A stretch of 64,000 nt of DNA from Pseudomonas rhizoryzae (GTDB taxonomy: Bacteria > Pseudomonadota > Gammaproteobacteria > Pseudomonadales > Pseudomonadaceae): positions 162,953 to 226,952 of the forward strand of contig NZ_SULM01000011.1 in assembly GCF_005250615.1 (NCBI RefSeq). Reading direction: 5' to 3'. The notes under the pieces were generated by a model. The model did not search any database, was not told where the DNA came from, and worked only from the letters and a program-made list of their open reading frames with translations. Positions 1 to 9,060 of the stretch are shown here, one piece after another. The translations under genes were made by a program, and so were the position numbers. Within the stretch, counting starts at the first letter, position 1; every line of letters begins with the position of its first letter.

Positions 1-965
1 AGGCCTTCGCGGCTGGCCAGCTCGCGCAGCAGGTCCGCCTTGCGCTGGGCATCGACGATAGGCTCCACGGCCCGGCCGGTCACCTTGCCCTCGACGATCT
101 CCAGTTCGTTGGCATAGACGTAGTCGATGCCCAGCCGCGCCTGTACCTGACGGGCGAAATAGGTGAAGCCGCCGGAGAGGATGGCGGTCTTGTAGCCCAG
201 GCGCTTCAATTCGGCGAACAGCCGCTCGGCGCCCTCGGTCAGGCGCAGCTGGGCACCGATATCCGCGAGGACGTCTTCCGACAGCCCCTGCAGCAGCGCC
301 ATGCGCTCGGTGAAACTGGCGCGGAAGTCGATTTCGCCGCGCATGGCGCGCTCGGTGATGGCCGCCACCCGCTCGCCGATGCCGGCCGCCTTGGCCAACT
401 CGTCGATGACCTCCGCCTGGATCAGGGTGCTGTCCATGTCGAACACCGCCAGCCGACGATGCTGGCGCTGCAGATCGTCGGGCTGCCAGCCGAGATCGGC
501 CCGGCCCTCCTGGGCCAGGGCCAGCAGCGCCGCGCGAAACGCCTCGGCGTCACGCGGCTCGCCGCTGACACTCAATTCCAGTGCGGCACGCTCGGTGGCG
601 CCCGGCTCGCTCAGGGTGCGCACGGCCTGGATGGTCAAGCCCTGTTGGGCACAGAGCTCAGCCACGGGCGCCAGCGGCAGGTCCGCCAGGCAGCGGCCCA
701 TCAACGTCAGCACGTGCGGCTGGCCAGGTTCCGCCGTCGGCTGCACCAGGGGTGCGACCTGCCAGCCCAACGCCTGCAGCGCCGCGGCCAGGGGCTCACC
801 GGCGGTGGCTGGGCTAACCAGCAAGGTCAGACTCGTCTCCGCGCCCAGGCCGCGCTGCTGCAGGGCTTCCAGGCGGGCGCCGACCGCCGCCAGGGTCTGC
901 TGGAGGGCCGCCAGTCCGCCGGCGGGCAGCCTGCCCATGGCCTGGAGTCCGATAACGTCTTGCAT
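1..965 (-). CDS. serB: Phosphoserine phosphatase SerB (3' end cut by window edge)
   Basis: Hydrolyses O-phosphoserine to serine, the last step of serine biosynthesis, in the cytosol. About 321 codons are visible; the family in Pseudomonas is about 400 residues, so the C-terminal part of the HAD domain lies beyond position 1. The N-terminal half is ACT-like. The HAD motif I appears as VFDMDSTL, followed by QAEVIDELA and the cap segment with RASFTERM, all typical of SerB. The start is an ATG at 965. It is divergent from the ytjB-like gene at 1154, the usual Pseudomonas arrangement. Identification is secure from the motif set and the neighbour. Confidence 0.93.
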   Translation of the reverse strand, partial: MQDVIGLQAMGRLPAGGLAALQQTLAAVGARLEALQQRGLGAETSLTLLVSPATAGEPLAAALQALGWQVAPLVQPTAEPGQPHVLTLMGRCLADLPLAPVAELCAQQGLTIQAVRTLSEPGATERAALELSVSGEPRDAEAFRAALLALAQEGRADLGWQPDDLQRQHRRLAVFDMDSTLIQAEVIDELAKAAGIGERVAAITERAMRGEIDFRASFTERMALLQGLSEDVLADIGAQLRLTEGAERLFAELKRLGYKTAILSGGFTYFARQVQARLGIDYVYANELEIVEGKVTGRAVEPIVDAQRKADLLRELASREG

Positions 966-1153
966 GGCGATCCCCTTGACGAAAAGCGCGCAGTCTACCT
1001 TTTCGCTCGAGCGGTGCCGAGCCGTGGCCGCCGGCTGGCGGCGGGAGTCCACCGCCGGCCTCTTTTGCGGGCGAGGACCCGCATTCGCCGTTTTCGCACC
1101 CCGACCCGCTGGTTATACTTGCCGCACACTTTTTATCCAAAGAAACGATTTCT

Positions 1154-2656
1154 GTGACCCGCCCCGCGACCGTCAAGCCCGATAATTTCTTCCTGCTGAT
1201 CTACCGAGCCCTGCGCCAGCGTCGTGTGCCGGTGGCCTTGCGCATCGTTTCTCACAGTCTGCTCCTGGTCGCTGCCGCTCTGGTGATCTATGCCGGCATC
1301 ATGAGCGTGCAATTCCGCCATGCCATGCAGCAGCAGGCCGACGCCGTCGGCCAGAGCCTGGTGACCCAGACCGCCAATTCCGCCGCCGAATTGCTGGTGG
1401 CCAACGACAACCTCAGCCTCAACGTGCTGCTGAGCAACCTGGCGCGCAATCCGCTGGTCGCCCATGCCGCGGTCTACAGCCCCGACAACCGGGTACTGGC
1501 CGAATCCGGCACCCGCCCGAGCCAGGGCCTGCTGACCGCCACCGACGGCATCTACAGCACGCCGATCCGCTTCCAGGACGTCACCGCCGGTCAGGTCCGC
1601 CTGGCGCTGGACATGAACCAGTTCCAGCAGCCGATGATGATCAGCCTGCAGAACATGGGCCTGCTCGGCCTCATCCTCCTGGCGCTCACGCTGATTCTCA
1701 GCCTGCGCCTGGGGCGCCAGCTGTCCATTCCGCTGCTGGAGCTGCGCGTCTGGCTACGGGATCCCGACGATCCGGCGCCGGGCGCCGGGCGCCTCGACGA
1801 ACTGGGCGACCTCGCGCGCCAGCTGCAGAGCCGGCTGGTACCGCCCAAGCCGCCCAAGGTGGAAACCGCCGAAGACGACGATCCCTTCGCCGACGAGCAG
1901 GGCGGCCTCAGCGTCAAGCCGCCGCCCGCGCGCAAGGCCGCCAGCGCCAAGCCGGCCGCCCGCAAACCGGCAGCGCCGGCGCAGCCGGAGAGCGACGAGT
2001 TGGACGCCGATGCCTTCGCCGACCTGGTCCCCGACTCCTTCACCGAACCGCCGGCCACTCCGGCTCCGGCGGTACCCACCGAGCCCGACATCGTCACCTC
2101 CGCCGTATTGGCCATCCAGCTCGGCGCTCAGGACCAGCTCAGCCGGCTGCCGCGCAGTCGCCTCGAACAGTTGCTCGAACGCTATCGCGACTGTCTGCAA
2201 CAGGCTACCGAGCTCTACGACGGGGAATTGCACACCCTCAAGGACGGCGGTAGCCTGATCCTCTTCCACGAGCGCAGCGATGACGACGACTACCTGACCC
2301 GCGCCCTCTGCTGCGGCGAGATCATGCGTGCCCTGGGTCACGCCCTGCAGGTGGAAGTGGTCGGCAGCGGTGCAACCCTGCAGCTGCAGCTGGGTCTGAC
2401 CCAAGGCGAACGACTCGCTGGCCTGGAGCTTGCCCAATTGCTGGACAACACCACCGTACGCAATGCCCAGGCGCTGAGCCGCCACAGTCGCAATCTGCTG
2501 CTGGTCGAGCAGAGCATCGCCGAGGACGAACTGCTGCGTAAGCGCGCCCGTATCCGCACCATCGCCAGCCCGGCCGGTGCCAGCTGCGTGGAGCGCCTTC
2601 TGGAACCCTACTCCGCGACGCTGGAGCGTCATCTGGTCCGGCTCGAGGCGCGTTAA
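1154..2656 (+). CDS. YtjB/SMP (AhpA-like) family membrane protein
   Basis: A 500-residue protein of the YtjB/SMP family that is habitually divergent from serB in gammaproteobacteria; its biochemical role is not settled. It has an N-terminal membrane segment at about residues 33-52, a periplasmic sensor-like part containing LVTQTANSAAELLVANDN, a second membrane segment near residue 165-185, then a low-complexity Pro/Ala/Lys linker (about residues 230-310) and a C-terminal globular domain. The start is a GTG at 1154. A TATACT -10-like box lies at 1114-1119. The layout resembles a sensor protein without a recognisable output domain. Confidence 0.8.
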   Translation: MTRPATVKPDNFFLLIYRALRQRRVPVALRIVSHSLLLVAAALVIYAGIMSVQFRHAMQQQADAVGQSLVTQTANSAAELLVANDNLSLNVLLSNLARNPLVAHAAVYSPDNRVLAESGTRPSQGLLTATDGIYSTPIRFQDVTAGQVRLALDMNQFQQPMMISLQNMGLLGLILLALTLILSLRLGRQLSIPLLELRVWLRDPDDPAPGAGRLDELGDLARQLQSRLVPPKPPKVETAEDDDPFADEQGGLSVKPPPARKAASAKPAARKPAAPAQPESDELDADAFADLVPDSFTEPPATPAPAVPTEPDIVTSAVLAIQLGAQDQLSRLPRSRLEQLLERYRDCLQQATELYDGELHTLKDGGSLILFHERSDDDDYLTRALCCGEIMRALGHALQVEVVGSGATLQLQLGLTQGERLAGLELAQLLDNTTVRNAQALSRHSRNLLLVEQSIAEDELLRKRARIRTIASPAGASCVERLLEPYSATLERHLVRLEAR

Positions 2657-2677
2657 AGCGCCTGCCGGACTCCACCT

Positions 2678-4216
2678 ATGCGCGCCCTCCTGCTCCGTCT
2701 CGCCTTCGCCGCTCTCCTGCTGGTGGCCTGTGCCATCCAGGCGGCGCCCAACGTGAGCACCGTGAGGCTGCCCGACGGCGGGATCTATACCGGCGAGATC
2801 GTCAGCGGCCTGCTCAACGGCAGTGGTCGCATCGAATGGCCCAACGGCAACTGGCTCAAGGGCCGCTTCAAGGACGGCCTGGCCGAGGGCCCTGGCGAAC
2901 AGCAATTCGCCGACGGCACCTACTACCAGGGTACCTTCCGCCGCGGCCTCTATCATGGCCAGGGCAATCTGATCAGCAGTAGCGGCTGGGAATATCACGG
3001 CAGCTTCGTCAACGGTCGCATGCAGGGCCAGGGCTCCAAACTCGACAGCGACGGCACCCAGACCATCGGCACCTTCAACGACGGCCACCTCAATGGTGTC
3101 GGTCAATGGCAGGAACCGGGTGGCGATCGCTACGACGGCGAATTCGTCGACGACCAGTTCGAGGGGGCCGGCGTCTATCGCAGCGCTGGTGGCGATCTCT
3201 GGCGTGGCCGTTTCTCCGCTGGCGAGCTGACCGGCAACGGTGAATTCGTCGGCGAAGACGGCAGCCAGTACCACGGCGGCTTCCGTAACTGGAAATTCGA
3301 CGGCCCGGGCGTGCTCACCAACAGCGATGGCAGCGTCTACCGCGGCAATTTCGCCGATGGCGTCTATGCCGGCATGGGCGTGCTGACCCGCGCCGACGGC
3401 CAGGTGGAGCGGGGTCTCTGGGAAGGCGGCAAGCGCATCCGCGACGACCAGGGCCAGTACATCGCCGATCCCCTGGAACTCACCCTGCTCGATGAAGGCA
3501 AGGTGCTGGACCAGGAACTGCAACAGGTCCCGGCCTCCACACCCGCCCCCGAACTCTACGGCCTGGTCCTGGCCGGCGATGGCAACCAGGGCGTGTTCCA
3601 GCGCGAAGCCAATTACGTCGCCAACTTCATGACCACTACCTGGGGCGCGCGCGACGTCATTCGCCTGATCAACGCCAAGAACTTCCGCAGCGATCATCCA
3701 CTGGCCACCCGCGAGAATCTCTACCAGAGCATCCAGACCCTGGCTCAGCGCACCGGTCCGGAAGACCTCATCGTCCTCTACCTGACCAGCCACGGCTCGG
3801 CGGACCACCAATTGGTCCTCGACCAACCCGGACTGGATCTCTCCAGCCTGCCGGCCGCGGAACTCGGGCGCCTGCTCGCGCCCCTGCGCGGACGGGACAA
3901 GGTGATCATCATCTCCAGTTGCTACAGTGGCGGCTTCATCCCGCAACTGCAGGACGACCACACCATGGTGATCACCGCTTCCAAGGCTGATCGCACGTCC
4001 TTCGGCTGTACCGACGAAGCCGACTTCACCTATTTCGGCCGCGCCCTGTTCGGCGAAGCCTTCCAGCACACCGACGATCCCGAGCTGGCCTTCCAGCGCG
4101 CCCGCGAAACCGTCGCCGTACGCGAGAAGGCCGAGGGTTTCGATCCTTCCGAGCCCCAGATCTGGGCCCCACCCGCCGTGCTACAGAAATGGCGCGCCTG
4201 GCGCGCGAGTCGCTGA
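2678..4216 (+). CDS. MORN-repeat protein fused to a C13/caspase-like peptidase domain
   Basis: A 512-residue protein with a signal peptide (residues 1-22). Next come about eight MORN repeats (YTGEI, YQGTF, YHGSF, YDGEF, YHGGF and YRGNF cores between residues 30 and 235), then a C13-type cysteine peptidase domain at about 285-500. The catalytic dyad is visible as YLTSHGS (His) and ISSCYSGG (Cys). It starts 21 bp after the ytjB-like gene and is probably co-transcribed. MORN repeats bind membranes or proteins; the peptidase substrate is unknown. The domain call is firm, the role is not. Confidence 0.8.
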   Translation: MRALLLRLAFAALLLVACAIQAAPNVSTVRLPDGGIYTGEIVSGLLNGSGRIEWPNGNWLKGRFKDGLAEGPGEQQFADGTYYQGTFRRGLYHGQGNLISSSGWEYHGSFVNGRMQGQGSKLDSDGTQTIGTFNDGHLNGVGQWQEPGGDRYDGEFVDDQFEGAGVYRSAGGDLWRGRFSAGELTGNGEFVGEDGSQYHGGFRNWKFDGPGVLTNSDGSVYRGNFADGVYAGMGVLTRADGQVERGLWEGGKRIRDDQGQYIADPLELTLLDEGKVLDQELQQVPASTPAPELYGLVLAGDGNQGVFQREANYVANFMTTTWGARDVIRLINAKNFRSDHPLATRENLYQSIQTLAQRTGPEDLIVLYLTSHGSADHQLVLDQPGLDLSSLPAAELGRLLAPLRGRDKVIIISSCYSGGFIPQLQDDHTMVITASKADRTSFGCTDEADFTYFGRALFGEAFQHTDDPELAFQRARETVAVREKAEGFDPSEPQIWAPPAVLQKWRAWRASR

Positions 4217-4305
4217 GTGCCACTCTTGCCAGTGACCCTGACGAACAACCGGAACGCCTGCGGTCCAATTCGGCATGAGCGGCCGCCGCTACCTAGGAGA
4301 GCCCC

Positions 4306-4947
4306 GTGTACCTGACGCCCCAGCATGCCCTCATCGCCGGCGCCACTGGCCTGACCGGTGAACACCTGCTCGATCGCCTTCTCAACGAGCCGACGGTACC
4401 GCGAGTACTGGCACCGACGCGCCGCCCGCTGGCGGAACACGCTCGCCTGGACAATCCGGTCGGCGACCTCAACAGCCTGCTACCCACGCTGCAGGGCCCG
4501 CTGGACGTAGCCTTCTGCTGCCTGGGCACGACCCTGAAGCAGGCGGGGTCCGAAGCGGCCTTTCGCGCAGTGGACTTCGGCCTGCCATTGGCGGTGGGCC
4601 AACGTGCCCTGGAACTGGGTGCCCGCCACTACGTGGTAGTCAGCGCCATCGGTGCCGATCCGCAGTCCTCGATCTTCTACAACAAGGTCAAGGGTGAGCT
4701 GGAAGAAGCCTTGCGTAGCCAAGGCTGGACACAATTGACCCTGGCGCGGCCCTCCCTGCTGATCGGTCAGCGCCAGGAAGAGCGGCTGGGCGAACGCCTC
4801 GCCGCGCCGCTGTCGCAATGGCTACCGGGCAAATGGCACGGCATCGAAGCCACGGTCCTCGCCCGCGCGCTCTGGCGCCTGGCCCTGGAAGAAGGCAAAG
4901 GGGTACGGGTGGTGGAGTCGGACGAATTGCGCAAGCTGGGACGTTAG
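4306..4947 (+). CDS. NAD(P)-binding short-chain oxidoreductase (atypical SDR)
   Basis: A 213-residue Rossmann-fold protein. The nucleotide-binding motif GATGLTG is at residues 12-18, followed by CCLGTT, the segment [10 protein letters not shown] and YNKVKGELE, which holds the Tyr-x-x-x-Lys-like pair. This pattern is typical of the atypical SDR group related to NmrA/HTATIP2-type proteins. The start is a GTG at 4306, about 7 bp after a GGAGAG ribosome-binding site. The substrate cannot be predicted. It stands alone after the MORN gene, with a palindromic repeat downstream. Confidence 0.75.
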   Translation: MYLTPQHALIAGATGLTGEHLLDRLLNEPTVPRVLAPTRRPLAEHARLDNPVGDLNSLLPTLQGPLDVAFCCLGTTLKQAGSEAAFRAVDFGLPLAVGQRALELGARHYVVVSAIGADPQSSIFYNKVKGELEEALRSQGWTQLTLARPSLLIGQRQEERLGERLAAPLSQWLPGKWHGIEATVLARALWRLALEEGKGVRVVESDELRKLGR

Positions 4948-4988
4948 GGCTCGCGCGACGCCGCTGAGGCGAAACCACAGCCACGTAG

Positions 4989-5071
4989 GTTGGGTTGAGC
5001 ACAGCGAAGCCCAACATTGCCTCGGGTGCCGGCAATGCTGGGCTTCGGCGATAGAGCCGTCTCAACCCAAC
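4989..5071. repeat. REP-like nested inverted repeat
   Basis: Outer arms GTTGGGTTGAG (4989-4999) and CTCAACCCAAC (5061-5071) enclose inner arms GAAGCCCAACATTGC and GGCAATGCTGGGCTTC. The whole can fold into a long hairpin. It sits between the ends of the convergent oxidoreductase and LysR genes, as intergenic palindromes of Pseudomonas often do, and may act as a bidirectional terminator. Confidence 0.75.
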
Positions 5072-5141
5072 GCCCCATGGCCGCGATCCTCCCTGGAGAC
5101 CCCAACTCCGATATCGCGAGCGCAACCAGGGCCCCTCGCTC

Positions 5142-6077
5142 CTACGCCGGCCTTGCCAGCACCATCTGATCGGCCTCCAGCACCAACCAATCATGCAGGG
5201 CGCGCAGCCGTGGATCAGCCAGGGCGCCCTGGGCATAGAGCAGCATGTATCTCTTCTGCGCCGGCACCGAGCGGCCGAACGGCGGAATCACCAGCACGCC
5301 ACGCGCCAGTTCGTCGGTAATCAGGGCGCGGCGGGCGATGGCCACGCCCATGCCGGCGATGGCCGCTTCGATGGTCAGATGATTGCGATTGAAGGTATGA
5401 CCACGCCGCACGTCCAGCGCCGGCGCGCCGATGCTGGCGAGGTAGAACTCCCACTCGGCGTATTCGTAGCTGCCGCGCCAGGCGGTGATGTCGTGCAGCA
5501 GCGGATAGAACTCCAGATCCTCCGCCCGCTCCAGCGGCGGCCGTCCTTGCAGCAGACCGGGTGCACAGACCGGAAAGATCTCCTCTTCCATCAACGGCGT
5601 CGAGGCCAGGCCCGGATAGCTGCCGTCGTTGAGGTCGATGGCCAGATCGAATTCACCCTCGCGCAGCGACCAACTGCTGTCTTCGGCCACCAGCCGCAAT
5701 TGCAGGTCCGGAAAACGCTCCTGTAGCCGCGGCAGACGCGGCGTCAGCCATTTGCCGAGGAACGAGGGAATCGATCTGAGCCGCACCACCCCGCCGAATT
5801 GCCCGGCATTGAGCCGCCGCAACTCGGCGTCGATCAGTCCATAGGCTTGATTCAGGGTGGTCGCCAGCCGCTGCCCCTCGGCCGTCAGTTCCAGGCCGCG
5901 GGCCACGCGATGGAACAGCTTGAAGCCCAGGCGCTCTTCCAGCTGGCGCATCTGCTGACTGATGGCCCCAGGGGTCACATGCAGCTCTTCGGCGCAGCGG
6001 GTGAAGGACAGATGCCGGGCGGCGCAGGCGAAGACCTGCAGCCAGGCCTGGGTTTGGGCGTTGAGGATCCGGCTCAT
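5142..6077 (-). CDS. LysR-family regulator, GcvA-like
   Basis: A 311-residue LysR-type regulator. The N-terminal winged HTH is visible (LSFTRCAEELHVTPGAISQQ at about residues 24-43), followed by a substrate-binding domain containing FDLAIDLNDGSYPGL and GMGVAIARRALI. The sequence has the flavour of the GcvA/DsdC group. It is divergent from the serine dehydratase gene at 6204 with 126 bp between them, so serine-dependent control of that gene is the natural inference. No operator was resolved by eye. Confidence 0.85.
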   Translation of the reverse strand: MSRILNAQTQAWLQVFACAARHLSFTRCAEELHVTPGAISQQMRQLEERLGFKLFHRVARGLELTAEGQRLATTLNQAYGLIDAELRRLNAGQFGGVVRLRSIPSFLGKWLTPRLPRLQERFPDLQLRLVAEDSSWSLREGEFDLAIDLNDGSYPGLASTPLMEEEIFPVCAPGLLQGRPPLERAEDLEFYPLLHDITAWRGSYEYAEWEFYLASIGAPALDVRRGHTFNRNHLTIEAAIAGMGVAIARRALITDELARGVLVIPPFGRSVPAQKRYMLLYAQGALADPRLRALHDWLVLEADQMVLARPA

Positions 6078-6203
6078 CGATGAGTTCCGCTAAAGGATCG
6101 CTTAGAAGCTTTCGTTTGTGCGAGAGGACGGCTAATCACCACTATGAGCCATCCGCCGGCACCCTGTCTGGCGCCCATTCAAGCTCACCTTGGAATTATC
6201 GTC

Positions 6204-7580
6204 ATGGCCATCAGCGTCTTCGACCTGTTCAAAATCGGCGTGGGTCCGTCCAGCTCCCATACCGTGGGACCGATGCGGGCCGGCGCCCTCTTCGCCCAGC
6301 GCCTGGTCGACGAAGGCCTGCTGGAGCAGGTCAAGCGCGTCGAGGTGCGCCTCTATGGCTCGCTGTCGGCCACCGGCGTGGGCCACGGCACCGATCGCGC
6401 CACCCTAATCGGGCTGATGGGCGAATGGCCGGATCGGGTCGATCCCGCCGCCGTCGAACCGCGCATCGAAGCCCTGCGCAACGAGCGCCAGCTACTGCTC
6501 GCCGGTACCCAGCCGATCCATTTCGATTGGCAGGAAGACATGTTGCTGCTGGACGAGAACCTGCCCTACCACCCCAATGCCATGACCCTGACCGCCTTCG
6601 GCGCCACCGGTGAAGTGGCCGAAGCCACCTATTACTCCATCGGCGGCGGCTTCGTGGTGGACGCCGAGCAGGCCGCCAGCGGCGTGCTCGACAGCGACAC
6701 CACCGAATTGCCCTACGAATTCTCCAGCGGCGCCGAGCTGCTGCACCTGTGCCGTACCCATGGCCTGGGCGTAGCCGAGTTGATGCTGGCGAACGAGAAG
6801 AGCTGGCGCTCCGAGGAAGAGATCCGCAGTGGTCTGCTGCGCATCTGGAACGTCATGCGCGAGTGCGTCGATAACGGCCTGCGCAATGAAGGCATCCTGC
6901 CCGGCGGTCTCAAGGTCCGTCGGCGCGCCGCCCGCCTGCACCAGAGTCTGCAAGCCATCGGCAAGCCCAACGTCATCGGCTCCACTCTATCCGCCATGGA
7001 ATGGGTCAATCTCTTCGCCCTGGCGGTGAACGAGGAGAACGCCGCCGGCGGGCGTATGGTCACCGCCCCCACCAATGGCGCGGCCGGCATCATCCCGGCG
7101 GTGCTGATGTACTACATGAAATTCAACCCGGACGCCTGCGACGACGACGTGGTGCGCTTCATGCTCGCCGCTGCCGCCATCGGCATCCTGTGCAAGAAGA
7201 ACGCCTCCATCTCCGGCGCCGAAGTGGGCTGCCAGGGCGAGGTCGGCTCAGCCTGCGCCATGGCCGCCGGCGGCCTGGCCGAGGTGCTGGGGGCAACCCC
7301 CGCGCAACTGGAAAACGCCGCCGAGATCGGCCTGGAGCACAACCTGGGCTTGACCTGCGACCCGGTGGGCGGCCTGGTGCAGGTGCCCTGCATCGAGCGC
7401 AATGCCATCGCCGCGGTGAAGGCGATCAACGCCGCCCAGATGGCGCTGCGGGGCGATGGCGAGCACTTCATCTCCCTCGACCAAGTGATCCGCACCATGA
7501 AGGAAACCGGCGCGGACATGCACGACAAATACAAGGAAACCTCCCGCGGCGGTCTGGCCGTGACCTTCGTGGAGTGTTGA
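6204..7580 (+). CDS. sdaA: L-serine ammonia-lyase (serine dehydratase)
   Basis: Converts L-serine to pyruvate and ammonia using a [4Fe-4S] cluster. The 458-residue product has the single-chain layout: an N-terminal domain with [15 protein letters not shown] and a C-terminal domain with [20 protein letters not shown] and [14 protein letters not shown], whose cysteines are cluster ligands. I chose the ATG at 6204 because the family begins [12 protein letters not shown]; a longer frame upstream is not family-like. A divergent LysR gene is its likely regulator. The symbol could equally be sdaB. Confidence 0.92.
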   Translation: MAISVFDLFKIGVGPSSSHTVGPMRAGALFAQRLVDEGLLEQVKRVEVRLYGSLSATGVGHGTDRATLIGLMGEWPDRVDPAAVEPRIEALRNERQLLLAGTQPIHFDWQEDMLLLDENLPYHPNAMTLTAFGATGEVAEATYYSIGGGFVVDAEQAASGVLDSDTTELPYEFSSGAELLHLCRTHGLGVAELMLANEKSWRSEEEIRSGLLRIWNVMRECVDNGLRNEGILPGGLKVRRRAARLHQSLQAIGKPNVIGSTLSAMEWVNLFALAVNEENAAGGRMVTAPTNGAAGIIPAVLMYYMKFNPDACDDDVVRFMLAAAAIGILCKKNASISGAEVGCQGEVGSACAMAAGGLAEVLGATPAQLENAAEIGLEHNLGLTCDPVGGLVQVPCIERNAIAAVKAINAAQMALRGDGEHFISLDQVIRTMKETGADMHDKYKETSRGGLAVTFVEC

Positions 7581-7598
7581 CGAAAGCTTGATCAGACC

Positions 7599-7636
7599 CT
7601 GGCGGCGTATATACTCAAATGTATATACGCCGCCAG
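7599..7636. promoter_or_regulatory. Palindromic operator of the VapBC module
   Basis: A perfect inverted repeat: CTGGCGGCGTATATAC at 7599-7614, a six-base spacer, and its complement at 7621-7636. It ends ten bases before the antitoxin start, and the ribosome-binding site CAGGAG overlaps its right arm. The position fits binding of the antitoxin AbrB-type domain for autoregulation; binding is inferred. Confidence 0.7.
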
Positions 7637-7645
7637 GAGTCGCTC

Positions 7646-7870
7646 ATGGCCGAAGCCCGAGTTTTTAAATCCGGTAACAGTCAGGCCTTACGCCTACCAA
7701 AGGAATTTCGTTTCGAATCGGATCGGGTAGAAATCTTCCGCCGCGGCGACGAGATCGTCCTGCGAGAGTTGCGGCCCAGCGCAGTCGACATCTTCGACAC
7801 CCTGGCCGCGCTGTCGCTGTCGACGTTGGAACGGAAAGACAGTCCACCGCAGGTACGGGAAGAGCTCTGA
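7646..7870 (+). CDS. vapB: Antitoxin VapB (AbrB/MazE type)
   Basis: A 74-residue antitoxin. The N-terminal swapped-hairpin domain reads MAEARVFKSGNSQALRLPKE, typical of VapB/MazE proteins. The acidic C-terminus would wrap around the toxin. I start it at the ATG at 7646, preceded by CAGGAG, rather than the upstream in-frame ATG at 7619, which falls inside the operator palindrome. The stop overlaps the vapC start (TGATG), so the two are translationally coupled. Confidence 0.9.
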   Translation: MAEARVFKSGNSQALRLPKEFRFESDRVEIFRRGDEIVLRELRPSAVDIFDTLAALSLSTLERKDSPPQVREEL

Positions 7871-8283
7871 TGCCTGCCCGCTATCTGCTGGACACCAACA
7901 TCTGCATCTATATCGCCAAGCATAATCCACCGCAGGTCCGCGAACGCTTCGCCCGACACGGGCGCGATGAACTGGCGATGTCTGTGATTACTTGGGGCGA
8001 ACTCTGTCATGGTGCTGCCAAGAGTCAGCAGCCCGAACGCACGCAAGCGATCCTGGAGCAACTGCGACAGCAGATCGCCGTGCTCGAGCTGGATGCGGAT
8101 TGCGCCGAACACTATGGCGCCATCCGTGCCGAGCTGGAGCGTCAGGGCAAGATCATCGGCAATAACGATCTGTGGATCGCCGCCCATGCCCGCGCCCAAG
8201 GGCTGATCCTGGTAAGCGACAACCTGCGCGAATTCAGCAGGGTTGATGGCCTGGCCTGTGAAAACTGGACAGAAGCCTGCTGA
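7870..8283 (+). CDS. vapC: Ribonuclease toxin VapC (PIN domain)
   Basis: A 137-residue PIN-domain endoribonuclease. The four acidic metal-binding residues are all in place: D8 (LLDTN), E44 (WGELCHG), D100 (NNDLWIA) and D117 (VSDNLREF). It resembles VapC/MvpA toxins that cut initiator tRNA, though the target here is inferred. It is coupled to vapB by a one-base overlap. The module sits between core genes sdaA and ybaK and appears intact. Confidence 0.92.
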   Translation: MPARYLLDTNICIYIAKHNPPQVRERFARHGRDELAMSVITWGELCHGAAKSQQPERTQAILEQLRQQIAVLELDADCAEHYGAIRAELERQGKIIGNNDLWIAAHARAQGLILVSDNLREFSRVDGLACENWTEAC

Positions 8284-8322
8284 GACGGCACGGTTGGCTC
8301 TTTCCCTACCTTAGGCAGCGCT

Positions 8323-8799
8323 ATGAGCCTCGACTCTGTCCGCCAGCACCTCGCCCGCATCGCGCCTGATCTCAAGATCCTCGAGGCCACCACCAGTACC
8401 GCGACCGTCACCCTGGCCGCCGCCGCCCATGGCGTGGAGCCGGGGCGGATCGCCAAGACCCTGGGACTGAAAGTCGGGGAGCAGCAGTTACTGCTGGTCG
8501 CCCGCGGCGATGCCCGGCTGGACAATCGCAAGCTCAAGGCCGCCTTCGGCGGCAAGGCCAAGCTGCTCGATGCCGCCACCGTGGAAGGGCTTACCGGGCA
8601 CCCGGTCGGCGGTGTCTGCCCGTTCGGGCTGGCCACGCCGCTGCCGGTCTATTGCGACGAGTCGCTGAAGGCCTTCGACGAGGTGCTACCGGCCGCGGGC
8701 GCCATCCATAGCGCCGTGCGCCTTACTCCGGAGCGGCTGGCCGAACTCAGCGAGGCGCGCTGGGTGGATGTCTGCGAACTGGGCGATCAGCGCAGCTGA
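8323..8799 (+). CDS. YbaK/EbsC-type aminoacyl-tRNA deacylase
   Basis: A 158-residue YbaK/ProX-superfamily protein that hydrolyses mischarged tRNAs. Recognisable segments are RIAKTLGLKV, the NRKLKAAFGGKAKLL stretch and the loop HPVGGVCPFGL, which is the substrate-binding signature of this superfamily. It is single-domain, without a tRNA-synthetase body. Its 3' end overlaps the small gene on the other strand by 13 bp. The exact mischarged amino acid is unknown. Confidence 0.87.
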   Translation: MSLDSVRQHLARIAPDLKILEATTSTATVTLAAAAHGVEPGRIAKTLGLKVGEQQLLLVARGDARLDNRKLKAAFGGKAKLLDAATVEGLTGHPVGGVCPFGLATPLPVYCDESLKAFDEVLPAAGAIHSAVRLTPERLAELSEARWVDVCELGDQRS

Positions 8800-8915
8800 T
8801 CGTTCTTCTCCACGTCGCGGCGATCCTTGTTCAGCACAACGCAGGCGTAGTAGCCGCCGCCGAGCAGAATAAGGGCCAGCAGGCTGAAAAGAATCATGAA
8901 GATGCCATCGTCCAT
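8787..8915 (-). CDS. Small single-pass membrane protein (42 aa)
   Basis: An ORF of 42 codons on the minus strand. It starts MDDGIFMILFSLLALILLGG and ends in a charged tail, KDRRDVEKNDQLR. An ATG at 8915 is preceded by GGAGGC at a good distance. The hydrophobic stretch at residues 5-28 predicts one transmembrane helix with a cytoplasmic basic tail. The coding is convergent and overlaps the ybaK end by 13 bp. No function is recognised; the start, RBS and composition make it credible despite its size. Confidence 0.6.
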   Translation of the reverse strand: MDDGIFMILFSLLALILLGGGYYACVVLNKDRRDVEKNDQLR

Positions 8916-9060
8916 GGCTGCCTCCGTGGGATGCCAAAAGGGATGGGGTACAGCCTATTCCTAAGACAGCAATCTTCACAGCAGCAGGTAACCCCCGGAA
9001 AAACCGGATCAGATGGAGCCAGCCTGGCTATAGTGACGGTCTCCCCTGCCCTGGCCTTGC

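Noticed and set aside
1754..4069. 771-codon open frame on the minus strand opposite the ytjB-like and MORN genes
   Set aside because: Composition is Ala/Gly/Val-rich without motifs; it is the antisense shadow of high-GC genes, with no RBS.
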